Source: Bacillota bacterium
GTDB taxonomy: Bacteria; Bacillota; Clostridia; DSM-8532
Direction: 5' to 3'
Length of the DNA stretch: 64,000 nt
NCBI GenBank assembly: GCA_023443745.1
Contig: JAEZTB010000008.1
Location: forward strand, 1 to 64,000
In this document: piece by piece, positions 24,330-32,363 of the stretch
Position numbering within the stretch: the first letter of the stretch is position 1
How the letters are laid out: each line of letters begins with the position of its first letter
Program-made: the position numbers and the translations under genes
The notes under the pieces: generated by a model
Databases searched by the model: none
Told to the model about the DNA's origin: nothing
Seen by the model: only the letters and a program-made list of their open reading frames with translations

Positions 24330-25691
24330 TCATTTGGTTGAAAAAATATCGCTGGGTAAAACCACTCCGGTTTTAATTAATTTATCCATAAACTTAGGCT
24401 TAAGGCCTGTGGGGACTAATTTCCCTGAGATACGCCCCATATTGTCGTGACCATCCTCCTTGTGGATAAACAGGTCCTGCAGCGTGATAACATCGCCCTC
24501 CATACCCACAACCTCAGTGATATAGGTTATTTTTCTTGAACCATCCTTCAATCGGGATTGCTGCACAATAAGATCAACAGCCGAGGCTATCTGCTCACGA
24601 ATAGCCTTGATGGGAAGCTCCATGCCGGCCATAAGCACCATTGTCTCCAAACGGGAGAGCATGTCTCTCGGAGAATTGGCATGGCCGGTGGTTAGTGACC
24701 CATCGTGCCCGGTATTCATGGCCTGGAGCATATCCAACGCTTCACCCGAACGCACTTCGCCGACTACAATGCGATCCGGCCGCATACGTAGCGAGTTTCT
24801 CACCAGATCACGAATGGTAATGGAGCCCTTACCTTCCACATTGGGAGGACGGGTTTCAAGCCTTACCACATGATCTTGACCAAGTTGAAGCTCTGCTGCA
24901 TCCTCTATGGTCACAATCCGCTCATCGGATGGGATAAATGAGGATATAACATTCAGCATGGTGGTTTTACCGCTTCCGGTACCTCCTGAGACAACAATAT
25001 TAAGCCGGGCCTCAACGCAGGCTTTCAGAAATTGAGCAACCTCAGGAGACAATGTCCCAAAACGTATAAGATCGTTTACGGTAAATGGCTTTTCAGAGAA
25101 CTTACGGATTGTAATGGTGGGCCCATTTAAAGCCAGGGGCGGAATAATGATATTCACGCGGGAGCCGTTGGGAAGGCGGGCATCCACCATGGGTGAGCTT
25201 TCATCAATCCTTCGCCCTAAGGGAGCGACAATTCTCTCAATGATGTGCAAAACATGTTCATTATCTCTGAAGGTCACATCGCTCAATTCCAGCTTGCCAC
25301 GCCGCTCCACATAAACCTGATCAATACCGTTAACCATAACCTCACTGACCCCGGTATCCTGCAAAAGCGGGGTGATGGGGCCGAATCCTATGGTCTCATT
25401 AATGATATCCCGGGCAATATTAGCTCGCTCATTGCGGGTCAGGTACTGAGCCTCGCTTTCAATGACGGTATTAACGATATTGCGGATTTCCTCCTCCACC
25501 TTGTGCATATCATTTTCGTCATCTTCATCGGATATCTTGACTTCATCGACAACCCGGTTAAAGATCTTGGACTTAAGCTCTTTATAGGGGTCAACCTTTT
25601 GTTCTTCCTTTTGGCCTGATGCGGATGAGGAGCTTTTACTCTTCTTATTCTCCTCTTCCTTATCCATGGCTAATCTTTCCAGTAATCCCAT
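24330..25691 (-). CDS. tadA: Tad pilus assembly ATPase TadA/CpaF
   Basis: Secretion ATPase of the VirB11/CpaF class powering Flp pilus assembly; 453 residues. A charged N-terminal region is followed by the N-domain with GFGPITPLLQDTGVSEVMVNG, Walker A VSGGTGSGKTTMLN (about 228), the Asp box RIVTIEDAAELQL, Walker B region RIVVGEVRSGEALDML and the His box GSLTTGHANSPRDML. All motifs intact. GGGGGAGG precedes the start; 13 bp separate it from tadZ. Confidence 0.96.
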   Translation of the reverse strand: MGLLERLAMDKEEENKKSKSSSSASGQKEEQKVDPYKELKSKIFNRVVDEVKISDEDDENDMHKVEEEIRNIVNTVIESEAQYLTRNERANIARDIINETIGFGPITPLLQDTGVSEVMVNGIDQVYVERRGKLELSDVTFRDNEHVLHIIERIVAPLGRRIDESSPMVDARLPNGSRVNIIIPPLALNGPTITIRKFSEKPFTVNDLIRFGTLSPEVAQFLKACVEARLNIVVSGGTGSGKTTMLNVISSFIPSDERIVTIEDAAELQLGQDHVVRLETRPPNVEGKGSITIRDLVRNSLRMRPDRIVVGEVRSGEALDMLQAMNTGHDGSLTTGHANSPRDMLSRLETMVLMAGMELPIKAIREQIASAVDLIVQQSRLKDGSRKITYITEVVGMEGDVITLQDLFIHKEDGHDNMGRISGKLVPTGLKPKFMDKLIKTGVVLPSDIFSTK

Positions 25692-25704
25692 TGTCTACCT
25701 CCCC

Positions 25705-26904
25705 CTAGAAATTAAAGATCTTCCACTTGGATTGCTTCTCTACCATAGCTGCACTATCATTATTATGAATTTTTTCCGAAAGCTGAAAAATGGCTCTTGC
25801 AACCTTTGTATCATCCCTTGTCATGACAAAGGGAATTCCTTTGTTGGCACTTGTGATAACCGTATTGCTGTCCTCGGGGATATTGACCCAAATCGGATAC
25901 CCAACCGCATCTTCAAACTCGGAATAGCGCACGCCGTATTGTTCACTTGATTTATTGGCCACTACCTGTACTTTATCCTTATATTTGAGGTTTTCCATAA
26001 GGTTGAGGCCTACCTTGACATTCTTGATGGTAGGCAGGTCCAGCGTAGAAAGAACCAGAATTTTTTCAGAGCTGTCCAAAGCTGTTAAAACTATATCCTG
26101 AAAGGAAGCGGGTAAATCAATGATGACATAGTGATAATTTCCGTTTAGTAGGCTGAGAATTTTCTCCACATGCTTGGAATCGATAAATTCTGCGTACTCC
26201 GGCTTAACAGGAGCCGGAAGGACATTGACCCCAGTAAAGTGAGTAGTTAGATAGTCGGTTATAAGATCGGAGTCAAGGTTTTTAAGATCCTTAACCAGAT
26301 CATAAATGGTGTTCTTTACTGAAAGGTTCATCATAACTGCGACATCACCAAATTGAAGGTCCAAATCCAACAAGCATACCCGTTTCTTGGTAGTACGAGC
26401 CAAGGCCACCGCAAGATTTGTGGAAACAGTTGTCTTACCTACTCCACCCTTGGTACTGAACACTGTAATGACTCGGGTTTGAATGACTTGATCCAGCATT
26501 TTGGTGTTATGCTTTCTTCTATTTTGGGCTTCATAGGTTCTGGTAATAGAAGAAACAAGATCATCGGATGAGAAGGGTTTGACAATATATTCCCTGGCTC
26601 CCGCAAACATCGCTTTTTTAAGGTACTCGTTTTCTGCCTGCACCGACATGATGATGACACCGATATCCGGCATGCTGGTGGTTAAGAGATTTGTTGCGGT
26701 CAGACCATCCATATCGGGCATATTGACATCCATGAGTACAATATCGGGCTTTAGCTTCTGGCAAAGCTTTACACCGTCCTTGCCACCAAAAGCAGCTCCC
26801 ACAACCTCTATGGTCTTCTCACATAACCCCAGCAGTGTTTTAATGTGCTCAACAGTATCAGTACTGTCGTCCACAATCACCACTTTAATTTTACCATTTT
26901 CCAT
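25705..26904 (-). CDS. tadZ: TadZ/CpaE pilus localisation protein (receiver plus MinD-like ATPase)
   Basis: Two domains. Residues 1-125 are a response-regulator-like receiver with a probable phospho-Asp in DIVLMDVNMPDMDG, the Ser/Thr position and Lys of YIVKPFS. Residues 140-385 are a ParA/MinD-like ATPase with a complete deviant Walker A STKGGVGKTTVSTN and LLDLDLQFGDVAVMM. TadZ localises the Tad machine. Many TadZ/CpaE proteins have degenerate receivers or P-loops; here both look intact, so the protein may be a phosphorylation target. Strong RBS (GGGGGG). Confidence 0.92.
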   Translation of the reverse strand: MENGKIKVVIVDDSTDTVEHIKTLLGLCEKTIEVVGAAFGGKDGVKLCQKLKPDIVLMDVNMPDMDGLTATNLLTTSMPDIGVIIMSVQAENEYLKKAMFAGAREYIVKPFSSDDLVSSITRTYEAQNRRKHNTKMLDQVIQTRVITVFSTKGGVGKTTVSTNLAVALARTTKKRVCLLDLDLQFGDVAVMMNLSVKNTIYDLVKDLKNLDSDLITDYLTTHFTGVNVLPAPVKPEYAEFIDSKHVEKILSLLNGNYHYVIIDLPASFQDIVLTALDSSEKILVLSTLDLPTIKNVKVGLNLMENLKYKDKVQVVANKSSEQYGVRYSEFEDAVGYPIWVNIPEDSNTVITSANKGIPFVMTRDDTKVARAIFQLSEKIHNNDSAAMVEKQSKWKIFNF

Positions 26905-26948
26905 TGTATGGCCCCCCTATAAGCACCGGCTTATAAATTTTTGAAAAA

Positions 26949-27698
26949 CTAACGCACCGATAAATGCGGTACCAATTGATCAATAACAGTTCCGGGTGTA
27001 AGGACATTCTTGTCATCCTTCTGTCCCCTTAGAGCAAAGGTATAACTTGCATAGTTTGTAGCAAAGGCCATTTTTTCCGCGTCCACTGGTGTGACGCAGA
27101 GTGTGACGGTTTTAGGCAATTGACTCTCATCGACAGTATTGGTTCCGGAGTTTCCGGTATTCTTTTGAATGCGATTGGATCCAATGGCCAAAATCTCAAT
27201 ATTCTGAAGGAAAATCTTACTGGTCTTTATACTTTTATTATCTATCGCTTCTACTTCAAAATTACCGATGACATCTACCCTGTCTCCCACCCTCAGCTGA
27301 TTTGAAAAGAGGGTATCCTCATTGACGTAAACGGTAAATGCCCTCATATCTTCAGGAATATTAAAGGATAGGGCCAGCTGATCAGCCTCTGCAAGCCTCT
27401 CTTTTCGGAAGGATTCTCCCAGAATGATGGACTCTCTGGCATAGAAGCCCTCAATACTTGTTCTATCATTAACTGCCCCTGCAGGCAAAGAATCCTCAGA
27501 TACATCCATGGTGTTAATATCCTGGGCCTGGATTTTTTCACCGGCATTTATATTTCGAGCCGCCACCAAAATCTTTACTTTTGGCTTAACTTCGTCCGGC
27601 TTATTCTGCTTGCTGATCATAGTATAAACCAGCACACAGGCTATTAAGGCAAATATAAGGGAAATCAGCAGTGCTTTTTTGTTTGTTTTCTTTTCCAT
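26949..27698 (-). CDS. cpaB: CpaB/RcpC-like Flp pilus assembly protein
   Basis: Single N-terminal membrane helix (about residues 8-26) followed by an SAF domain (KVLVAARNINAGEKIQAQDI-like region, residues 42-105) and a RcpC/CpaB C-terminal region (DRVDVIGNFEV, VTLCVTPVDAEKMAFA). In Gram-positives it probably works at the outer face of the membrane. Short for CpaB (249 residues) but complete. AAGGGGCGG site. Confidence 0.9.
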   Translation of the reverse strand: MEKKTNKKALLISLIFALIACVLVYTMISKQNKPDEVKPKVKILVAARNINAGEKIQAQDINTMDVSEDSLPAGAVNDRTSIEGFYARESIILGESFRKERLAEADQLALSFNIPEDMRAFTVYVNEDTLFSNQLRVGDRVDVIGNFEVEAIDNKSIKTSKIFLQNIEILAIGSNRIQKNTGNSGTNTVDESQLPKTVTLCVTPVDAEKMAFATNYASYTFALRGQKDDKNVLTPGTVIDQLVPHLSVR

Positions 27699-27730
27699 GT
27701 CAACCGCCCCTTTAATATAATGTAAAAATC

Positions 27731-28129
27731 CTACTCTATCCTCATTGTGGACGCGCTTTTAAGTTCCGCCACCCCTCCAGGGAAAAACTTATCTATGAGA
27801 GGTGTAATAAGCTCACTTTTATAGTTAATGGATACTATAATCGTTTTACCATGGTCTCTGGAGCCATCGGGCTCTGTTACTCTAATATCCATATTTGTAA
27901 CTTTCAGTGTGGTGGTCATATTCAGAACAGTTTGTCTTACTTCGATATCTGTTCCGCCTAAAGCGGCCTTTCTCGCTCCCTCCCGGGACGCATTGGAAAT
28001 GAGTATATAGTTGTTGAATAGCAACCCAAAATCAATGATTGCCATGACCAGAAGAAGCACGACAGGTAAGATTATCGCGGTTTCAACCAGCGACTGGCCC
28101 TTGCTTCTGCGCCTTTGATTCTGTTTCAT
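27731..28129 (-). CDS. TadE-like pseudopilin
   Basis: 132-residue minor pilin-like protein. The N-terminal TadE signature is clear: GQSLVETAIILPVVLLLVMA with a following aromatic/hydrophobic helix (about residues 11-35) and NASREGARKAALGG. It would be processed at the Gly before QSLVE by a prepilin peptidase. The C-terminal part is a small beta-rich domain. Between flp (262 bp away, across a terminator) and cpaB. Confidence 0.88.
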   Translation of the reverse strand: MKQNQRRRSKGQSLVETAIILPVVLLLVMAIIDFGLLFNNYILISNASREGARKAALGGTDIEVRQTVLNMTTTLKVTNMDIRVTEPDGSRDHGKTIIVSINYKSELITPLIDKFFPGGVAELKSASTMRIE

Positions 28130-28313
28130 GATATCTCACCCCTCCTAAATTTCCGCAGTTAAGATGTATGTACCTTCTGATACGCACCTGTTCTCTTGAC
28201 TTTCTTAAGCTTTTCTATAACTCCATGTGTTCCTTAGCCGGAAAGCATTCCGCATAAAAGAAAACCTAAGGAAAATCTACGAAATAAGCCTAGACCCCTA
28301 ATTTTAAAAAATA

Positions 28314-28336
28314 TGCCCCTGCAAGACACAGGGGCA
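28314..28336 (-). terminator. Terminator/attenuator between flp and the rest of the pilus operon
   Basis: Minus strand: TGCCCCTG / CAGGGGCA perfect 8-bp stem followed by TATTTTTT. Located 55 bp after flp, it likely lowers expression of assembly genes relative to pilin. The remaining spacer to 28129 shows no other gene. Confidence 0.75.
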
Positions 28337-28391
28337 ACATTACGTAAAAATAAAGTATTTCACATAACCCTTCGATGATTCAATTTTAAGT

Positions 28392-28598
28392 TCAAGTTCC
28401 TGATGATGCCGGTGGTGCTACTGCATCACCTAATTCACCTGTAATCCTTTCAAAGATACCATTTAGGCCACCGCCCATTGCTGTTAAAGCAACAATAACA
28501 ACAATAGCGATCAACCCGATGATGAGACCATACTCAACCATGCCCTGTCCCTTTTTACTGGTCCTGATTTGTGATAAGAAATACATAATAGTACTCAT
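28392..28598 (-). CDS. flp: Flp-type major pilin
   Basis: 68-residue pilin precursor. A basic leader (TSKKG) precedes the Flp motif QGMVEYGLIIGLIAIVVIV; prepilin-peptidase cleavage is expected after Gly17, placing Glu at +5 and Tyr at +6 as in other Flp pilins. A Gly/Pro/Ser tail follows. Strong AGGGGG site and first position in the operon fit high expression. No TadV/prepilin peptidase gene is in the cluster. Confidence 0.93.
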   Translation of the reverse strand: MSTIMYFLSQIRTSKKGQGMVEYGLIIGLIAIVVIVALTAMGGGLNGIFERITGELGDAVAPPASSGT

Positions 28599-28653
28599 AA
28601 AATATACCCCCTGTTCTGATTTCGCCTGTTCGGTCAGGCAACCTTATGTTCTC

Positions 28654-28659
28654 ATTATA
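28654..28659 (-). promoter_or_regulatory. Candidate -10 box of flp
   Basis: Minus strand TATAAT about 55 bp before the flp start. The region at -35 (TATGAA) is a poor match, so activation by a regulator such as the adjacent DegU-like protein is possible. Confidence 0.35.
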
Positions 28660-28745
28660 CAGAGGGTGTAAGATGCTTCATATCGGTCATTGATCACATT
28701 TTAGAAGGGCTTAAGGATGCAGAACCGCTTAGGACCTAGGGCCTA

Positions 28746-29390
28746 TCAATCGGCGATTCTGTTCTTGATTGCGTAGACGGCAGCCTGTGTTCTGTCCTGC
28801 ACGTCCAGCTTGCGGAAGATACTTGAAATGTGGTTTTTGACTGTTTTCTCACTGATGAAAAGAGCGCTTGCTATTTCTTTGTTGAGCATACCTTTGGACA
28901 AAAGTCTGAGAACCTCGATCTCCCTGTCGGTTAATAGGCTTTGAGGGTCGTCATTGCCGTTTTTTATACGTTTATATTCATTGACCAGTTCTCGAGCCAT
29001 ACTGGGCTGAATATAGGTCTGACCGCTATAAACACTTCTTACGGCTTCAATGAGCACCTTGGAATCAGCGTCCTTGAGAATATAGCCCAAGGCTCCCAAT
29101 TCCAATGCTTTTAACAGGTACTCCCTATCCTGATGGATGGTAAGCATCACTACTTTGGCAGAGCTGTCCAAAGCCTTTATCCGCTCCAAAGCTTCAAGGC
29201 CATTAAGCACCGGCATATTGATGTCCATAAGAACAACATCGGGTTTTACTTCAAGAAATTGATCTACAGCCGACTTCCCATCAGAAAAGCCAGCAGAAAC
29301 CCTGATATCCGGCTCCAATTCGAGAAGCTGCTTAAGCCCTTCCCGGATCATGGAATGATCTTCTGCTATCATAACTTTGATAGTTTCCAT
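28746..29390 (-). CDS. NarL/DegU-family response regulator
   Basis: Receiver domain (about residues 3-120: acidic AEDHSMIREG, phospho-Asp in DVVLMDINMPVLNG, Thr of MLTIHQD, Lys of YILKDADSK) and LuxR-type HTH (about 147-210: LTDREIEVLRLLSKGMLNKEIASALFISEKTVKNHIS). Its ATG overlaps the kinase stop codon (TAATG), so the pair is translationally coupled. It lies directly upstream of flp on the same strand and is the best candidate regulator of the pilus. Confidence 0.93.
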   Translation of the reverse strand: METIKVMIAEDHSMIREGLKQLLELEPDIRVSAGFSDGKSAVDQFLEVKPDVVLMDINMPVLNGLEALERIKALDSSAKVVMLTIHQDREYLLKALELGALGYILKDADSKVLIEAVRSVYSGQTYIQPSMARELVNEYKRIKNGNDDPQSLLTDREIEVLRLLSKGMLNKEIASALFISEKTVKNHISSIFRKLDVQDRTQAAVYAIKNRIAD

Positions 29391-30556
29391 TAAGCAATAA
29401 CCCCCTGAAGTTTATATGGCATTTGAACTCTCACTGTGGTTCCTATACCGAATGAGGATTCAATGGAGAAAGTTCCATCCAGTAATTCGACGCGCTCTTT
29501 CATACCAAAGACACCAAATCCTCCAATTTCATCACGATTGAATTCATTTAATGATGAGACATCAAAGCCATCACCATCATCCTTTATTCTTAAGGTCAAG
29601 GACATGTCTGCGCATTCCAGCTGGACACAGGCATAGGAAGCATTAGCGTGCTTTCGGATATTATTGAGACACTCCTGAACAACACGAAAAACAGTTAAGA
29701 TAATGTTGCTGTCTTTGACTCTGTTAATCTCACCCCAGATTCTCAATTCTATCTGGATTCCGTGCTGTTGACTAAAGTTCTCAATGTATTTCTGCAGAGT
29801 TGGCTTTAGCCCAAGGTCGTCGATGGACATAGGCCTCAGGTCATAGATGACTCTGCGTACATCCTTGAGGCAAGATCGCACAACTTCCTTCAGGTTTTTT
29901 AACTCTGTTATTGCTTTATCAAGGTCAACCTCTGCCATTTTTTCGCATATTTCAGCTTTCAATACCACATTACTCATGGCCTGGGCAGGACCGTCATGCA
30001 TGTCTCTAGCTATTCTTCTTCGCTCATCCTCTTGTGCCTTTATAATACGAATAGCAAGAAGTCTTTTATTTTCCGTGCTCTCCATGTGCTCATCAATACG
30101 CTGCAGATCACCTGATAAATAGCTAAAAACTGTTCCCACCTGTGCAACTAATTTCTCTGCTTTTCCTACAGTTTCCAAAGCATTTTTTAAGCGCCGTTCA
30201 ACATCATTTCGCCTTAGAATGGTTTGGCTTTCTCGTTCCCTTGCTACAGCCAGTTGAACCATCATTTCATTGGTCTCTTGATATGCATCTTTCATTTCTT
30301 CTTCAGAGTATTGATTAAAACTGCGGTTTATAAGTGCTAATCTTTGACGACTTCTCGCTACCTTGATTTCATACTGTCCGCATTCGGTCATTATAATTTC
30401 TACATCAAGCTTCAGGCGTTGCAGCTCTTCCCTCAAATTGGCCACTTCTTTTCTGGCATTCTCCGATATCTCGAAGATGGCCCCCTTGCTCTGCTCGATG
30501 ACATTCAGTGTACTTTTGATAATATCATTAATGCGCTTTACGCCATTATTCGCCAA
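29390..30556 (-). CDS. DegS-like cytoplasmic sensor histidine kinase
   Basis: Soluble kinase, about 388 residues, without membrane helices. A long N-terminal coiled-coil sensor region (about residues 10-170, as in DegS) is followed by HisKA_3 with phospho-His in ARDMHDGPAQAMSN and a HATPase with VQECLNNIRKHANAS, IKDDGDGFDV and GGFGVFGMKERVELLDG. The start is taken as TTG at 30556, 7 nt after GGTGGAGG; the frame to 30580 would put the ribosome-binding site inside the coding region. Confidence 0.9.
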   Translation of the reverse strand: MANNGVKRINDIIKSTLNVIEQSKGAIFEISENARKEVANLREELQRLKLDVEIIMTECGQYEIKVARSRQRLALINRSFNQYSEEEMKDAYQETNEMMVQLAVARERESQTILRRNDVERRLKNALETVGKAEKLVAQVGTVFSYLSGDLQRIDEHMESTENKRLLAIRIIKAQEDERRRIARDMHDGPAQAMSNVVLKAEICEKMAEVDLDKAITELKNLKEVVRSCLKDVRRVIYDLRPMSIDDLGLKPTLQKYIENFSQQHGIQIELRIWGEINRVKDSNIILTVFRVVQECLNNIRKHANASYACVQLECADMSLTLRIKDDGDGFDVSSLNEFNRDEIGGFGVFGMKERVELLDGTFSIESSFGIGTTVRVQMPYKLQGVIA

Positions 30557-30630
30557 ATGCCAACCTCCACCCCTTACCAATCATTATACGCTAAATAAAT
30601 TCAGACATAAAGAGACTAAATTCTTATGCC

Positions 30631-30656
30631 TATTACGAAGTAACAAGGTTCCCGGG
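30631..30656. repeat. Short dispersed repeat, fullest copy
   Basis: Contains TATTACGAAGTAACAAG (identical to 2792-2808) running into AACAAGGTTCCCGGG (identical to 17311-17325). Followed by a hairpin. Confidence 0.45.
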
Positions 30657-30657
30657 T

Positions 30658-30689
30658 ACCCGTTCGAAATTTTAATTTCGTAAACGGGT
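30658..30689. other. Hairpin downstream of nrdR
   Basis: ACCCGTT CGAAAT / ATTTCG (TA bulge) AACGGGT. Located 8 bp past the nrdR stop. No U-run on the minus strand, so it is either a weak terminator or part of the adjoining repeat element. Confidence 0.45.
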
Positions 30690-30696
30690 GGGGTTC

Positions 30697-31152
30697 TTAT
30701 TTATCCAGCAGCAACTTATTCAGCTCATTCATGAAGGTGTTGATATCCTTAAATTGGCGATAGACAGAGGCAAACCGCACATAGGCAACCTCATCCAATT
30801 CCCGCAGCTTATCCATTACCAACTCACCTATAAATTCACTGGTAACTTCTCTTTCCAGGGAATTGCTAATCTGCGCCTCAATTGAATCCAGTACGCTCTC
30901 AATCTGATTGATGGAGATGGACCGTTTTTCACAAGCACGAAGAATACCTTTTCTGACTTTTTCACGTTCATAGGGCTGCCTTGAACCATCCTTCTTTATT
31001 ACCATAATGGGCAAGCTCTCTACCTTTTCATAAGTCGTGTAACGCTTATGGCAGCTTAAGCACTCTCTTCTTCTACGAATAGTTGCGCCTTCATCGGTGG
31101 GTCTTGAGTCTATCACCTTGTCTTCCTCGAAAGAGCAATAAGGACATTTCAT
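30697..31152 (-). CDS. nrdR: Transcriptional repressor NrdR
   Basis: Zinc-ribbon/ATP-cone repressor of ribonucleotide reductase genes, 151 residues. N-terminal zinc ribbon MKCPYCSFEEDKVIDSR and CLSCHKRY; ATP-cone from about residue 48 (VIKKDGSRQPYEREKVRKGILRAC) to FMNELNKLL. Complete. GGAGG precedes the start. It follows sigG on the same strand, a neighbourhood seen in other Clostridia. Confidence 0.97.
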   Translation of the reverse strand: MKCPYCSFEEDKVIDSRPTDEGATIRRRRECLSCHKRYTTYEKVESLPIMVIKKDGSRQPYEREKVRKGILRACEKRSISINQIESVLDSIEAQISNSLEREVTSEFIGELVMDKLRELDEVAYVRFASVYRQFKDINTFMNELNKLLLDK

Positions 31153-31255
31153 AGACTTTATCCTCCGTATTATTCAATATTTATATTATCATACCTATTT
31201 ATCGTCATTCTGTTACATTTACTTTTCTATTTTGTAGAAAATTATAAGAATCCAT

Positions 31256-31285
31256 AAAAAAAGAGGAGGCAAGCCCTCCCCTTTT
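31256..31285 (-). terminator. Terminator of sigG
   Basis: Minus strand: AAAAGGGGAGG, loop GCTTG, CCTCCTCTTTTTTT; 11-bp stem with one G-U pair and a long U-run. Confidence 0.85.
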
Positions 31286-31310
31286 ATTGCAGAAATATTG
31301 AATTTTTCTA

Positions 31311-32078
31311 TTAAACATACTTTTGCATATGTTTCAATGCTGATTTCTCAAGCCTTGAAACCTGAGCCTGAGAGATTCCTATTTCGTCGGCAACCTCCAT
31401 TTGGGTTCGTCCCTGAAAGAACCGGAGGTCGACTATTTTTTTCTCACGTTCACTCAGCTTACTCATGGCCTCACTTATTGAAATACTTTCCAGCCACCTG
31501 TCATCACTGTTTTTTTCATCCTTGACTTGATCCATGACATAAATAGCATCTCCTCCGTCATGGTAAACCGACTCAAAGAGAGAGATGGGCTCTTGGATAG
31601 CATCAAGGGCCATGACCACATCTTCTTTGGAGATACCCAGTTCCTTGGCAATGTCCGTTACATTTGGCTCCCTTGACTCCTTGCCAATAAGCTTGTCTCT
31701 TGCCTGCAATGCTTTGTAGGCTGTATCCTTCAGGGATCTACTGACACGGATCGGATTGTTGTCCCTTAAGTACCTTCTGATTTCTCCGATAATCATCGGT
31801 ACGGCATAAGTGGAGAACTTTACATTCTGAGTCACATCGAAATTGTCAAGGGCTTTAATAAGACCAATACAGCCCACCTGAAAAAGGTCATCCGCATTTT
31901 CTCCTCTGTTTCCGAACCTCTGGATGACACTTAGTACCAACCTTAAATTTCCCTGAATGAATTCTTCACGCGCCCCCATGTCGCCATTCTTGATTTTCTT
32001 GAAGAGCTCATCCATTTTACTGCTTGAAAGCAGTGGAAGCTTTGATGTATTGACACCGCAAATTTCAACCTTGTTCAT
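31311..32078 (-). CDS. sigG: Forespore sigma factor SigG
   Basis: Late forespore-specific sigma factor. The N-terminus NKVEICGVNTSKLPLL is diagnostic of SigG; region 2 (NLRLVLSVIQRFGNRGENADDLFQVGCIGL, KFSTYAVPMIIGEIRRYLRDNNPIRVSRSL), region 3 and region 4 (KIVDLRFFQGRTQMEVADEIGISQAQVSRLEKSAL) are intact. The ATG at 32078 (or a TTG one codon earlier) matches the family start; an in-frame ATG at 32108 lies upstream of the AGAGAGGTG site. Unlike the usual arrangement it is not adjacent to sigE, which is 8.9 kb away. Confidence 0.97.
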   Translation of the reverse strand: MNKVEICGVNTSKLPLLSSSKMDELFKKIKNGDMGAREEFIQGNLRLVLSVIQRFGNRGENADDLFQVGCIGLIKALDNFDVTQNVKFSTYAVPMIIGEIRRYLRDNNPIRVSRSLKDTAYKALQARDKLIGKESREPNVTDIAKELGISKEDVVMALDAIQEPISLFESVYHDGGDAIYVMDQVKDEKNSDDRWLESISISEAMSKLSEREKKIVDLRFFQGRTQMEVADEIGISQAQVSRLEKSALKHMQKYV

Positions 32079-32126
32079 CAAATCAACACACCTCTCTTTG
32101 ATTTTCATCTGTTTCGTACAGATAAC

Positions 32127-32156
32127 ATTTTTATCCCGGGAGGTATGTTTTATTCC
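32127..32156 (-). promoter_or_regulatory. Candidate forespore (sigma F/G-type) promoter of sigG
   Basis: Minus strand: GAATA near -35 (32151-32155), about 14-15 bp, then GGATAAAAAT (32127-32136), resembling the sigma-F/G pattern GYATA...GGnnAnAHT. Matches expected forespore control of sigG, but read by eye. Confidence 0.35.
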
Positions 32157-32363
32157 GATTTTGAAGATGAAAATATTTTAAAAAAGCCTTGACAAGCGGT
32201 TTCTAGCGGATTGAGCGGCGGTGGGGCTTCAAGGTATTATTTGGGTAAACGTAGATGCTAAGCAATTGACGAGATGAAGAGATTGTCCAAATCGGCTTTT
32301 ACTTTCTATATAATTGATATATCATAATAGTATAGGAAAATCCTCATAGGAGATTATAGCAAC

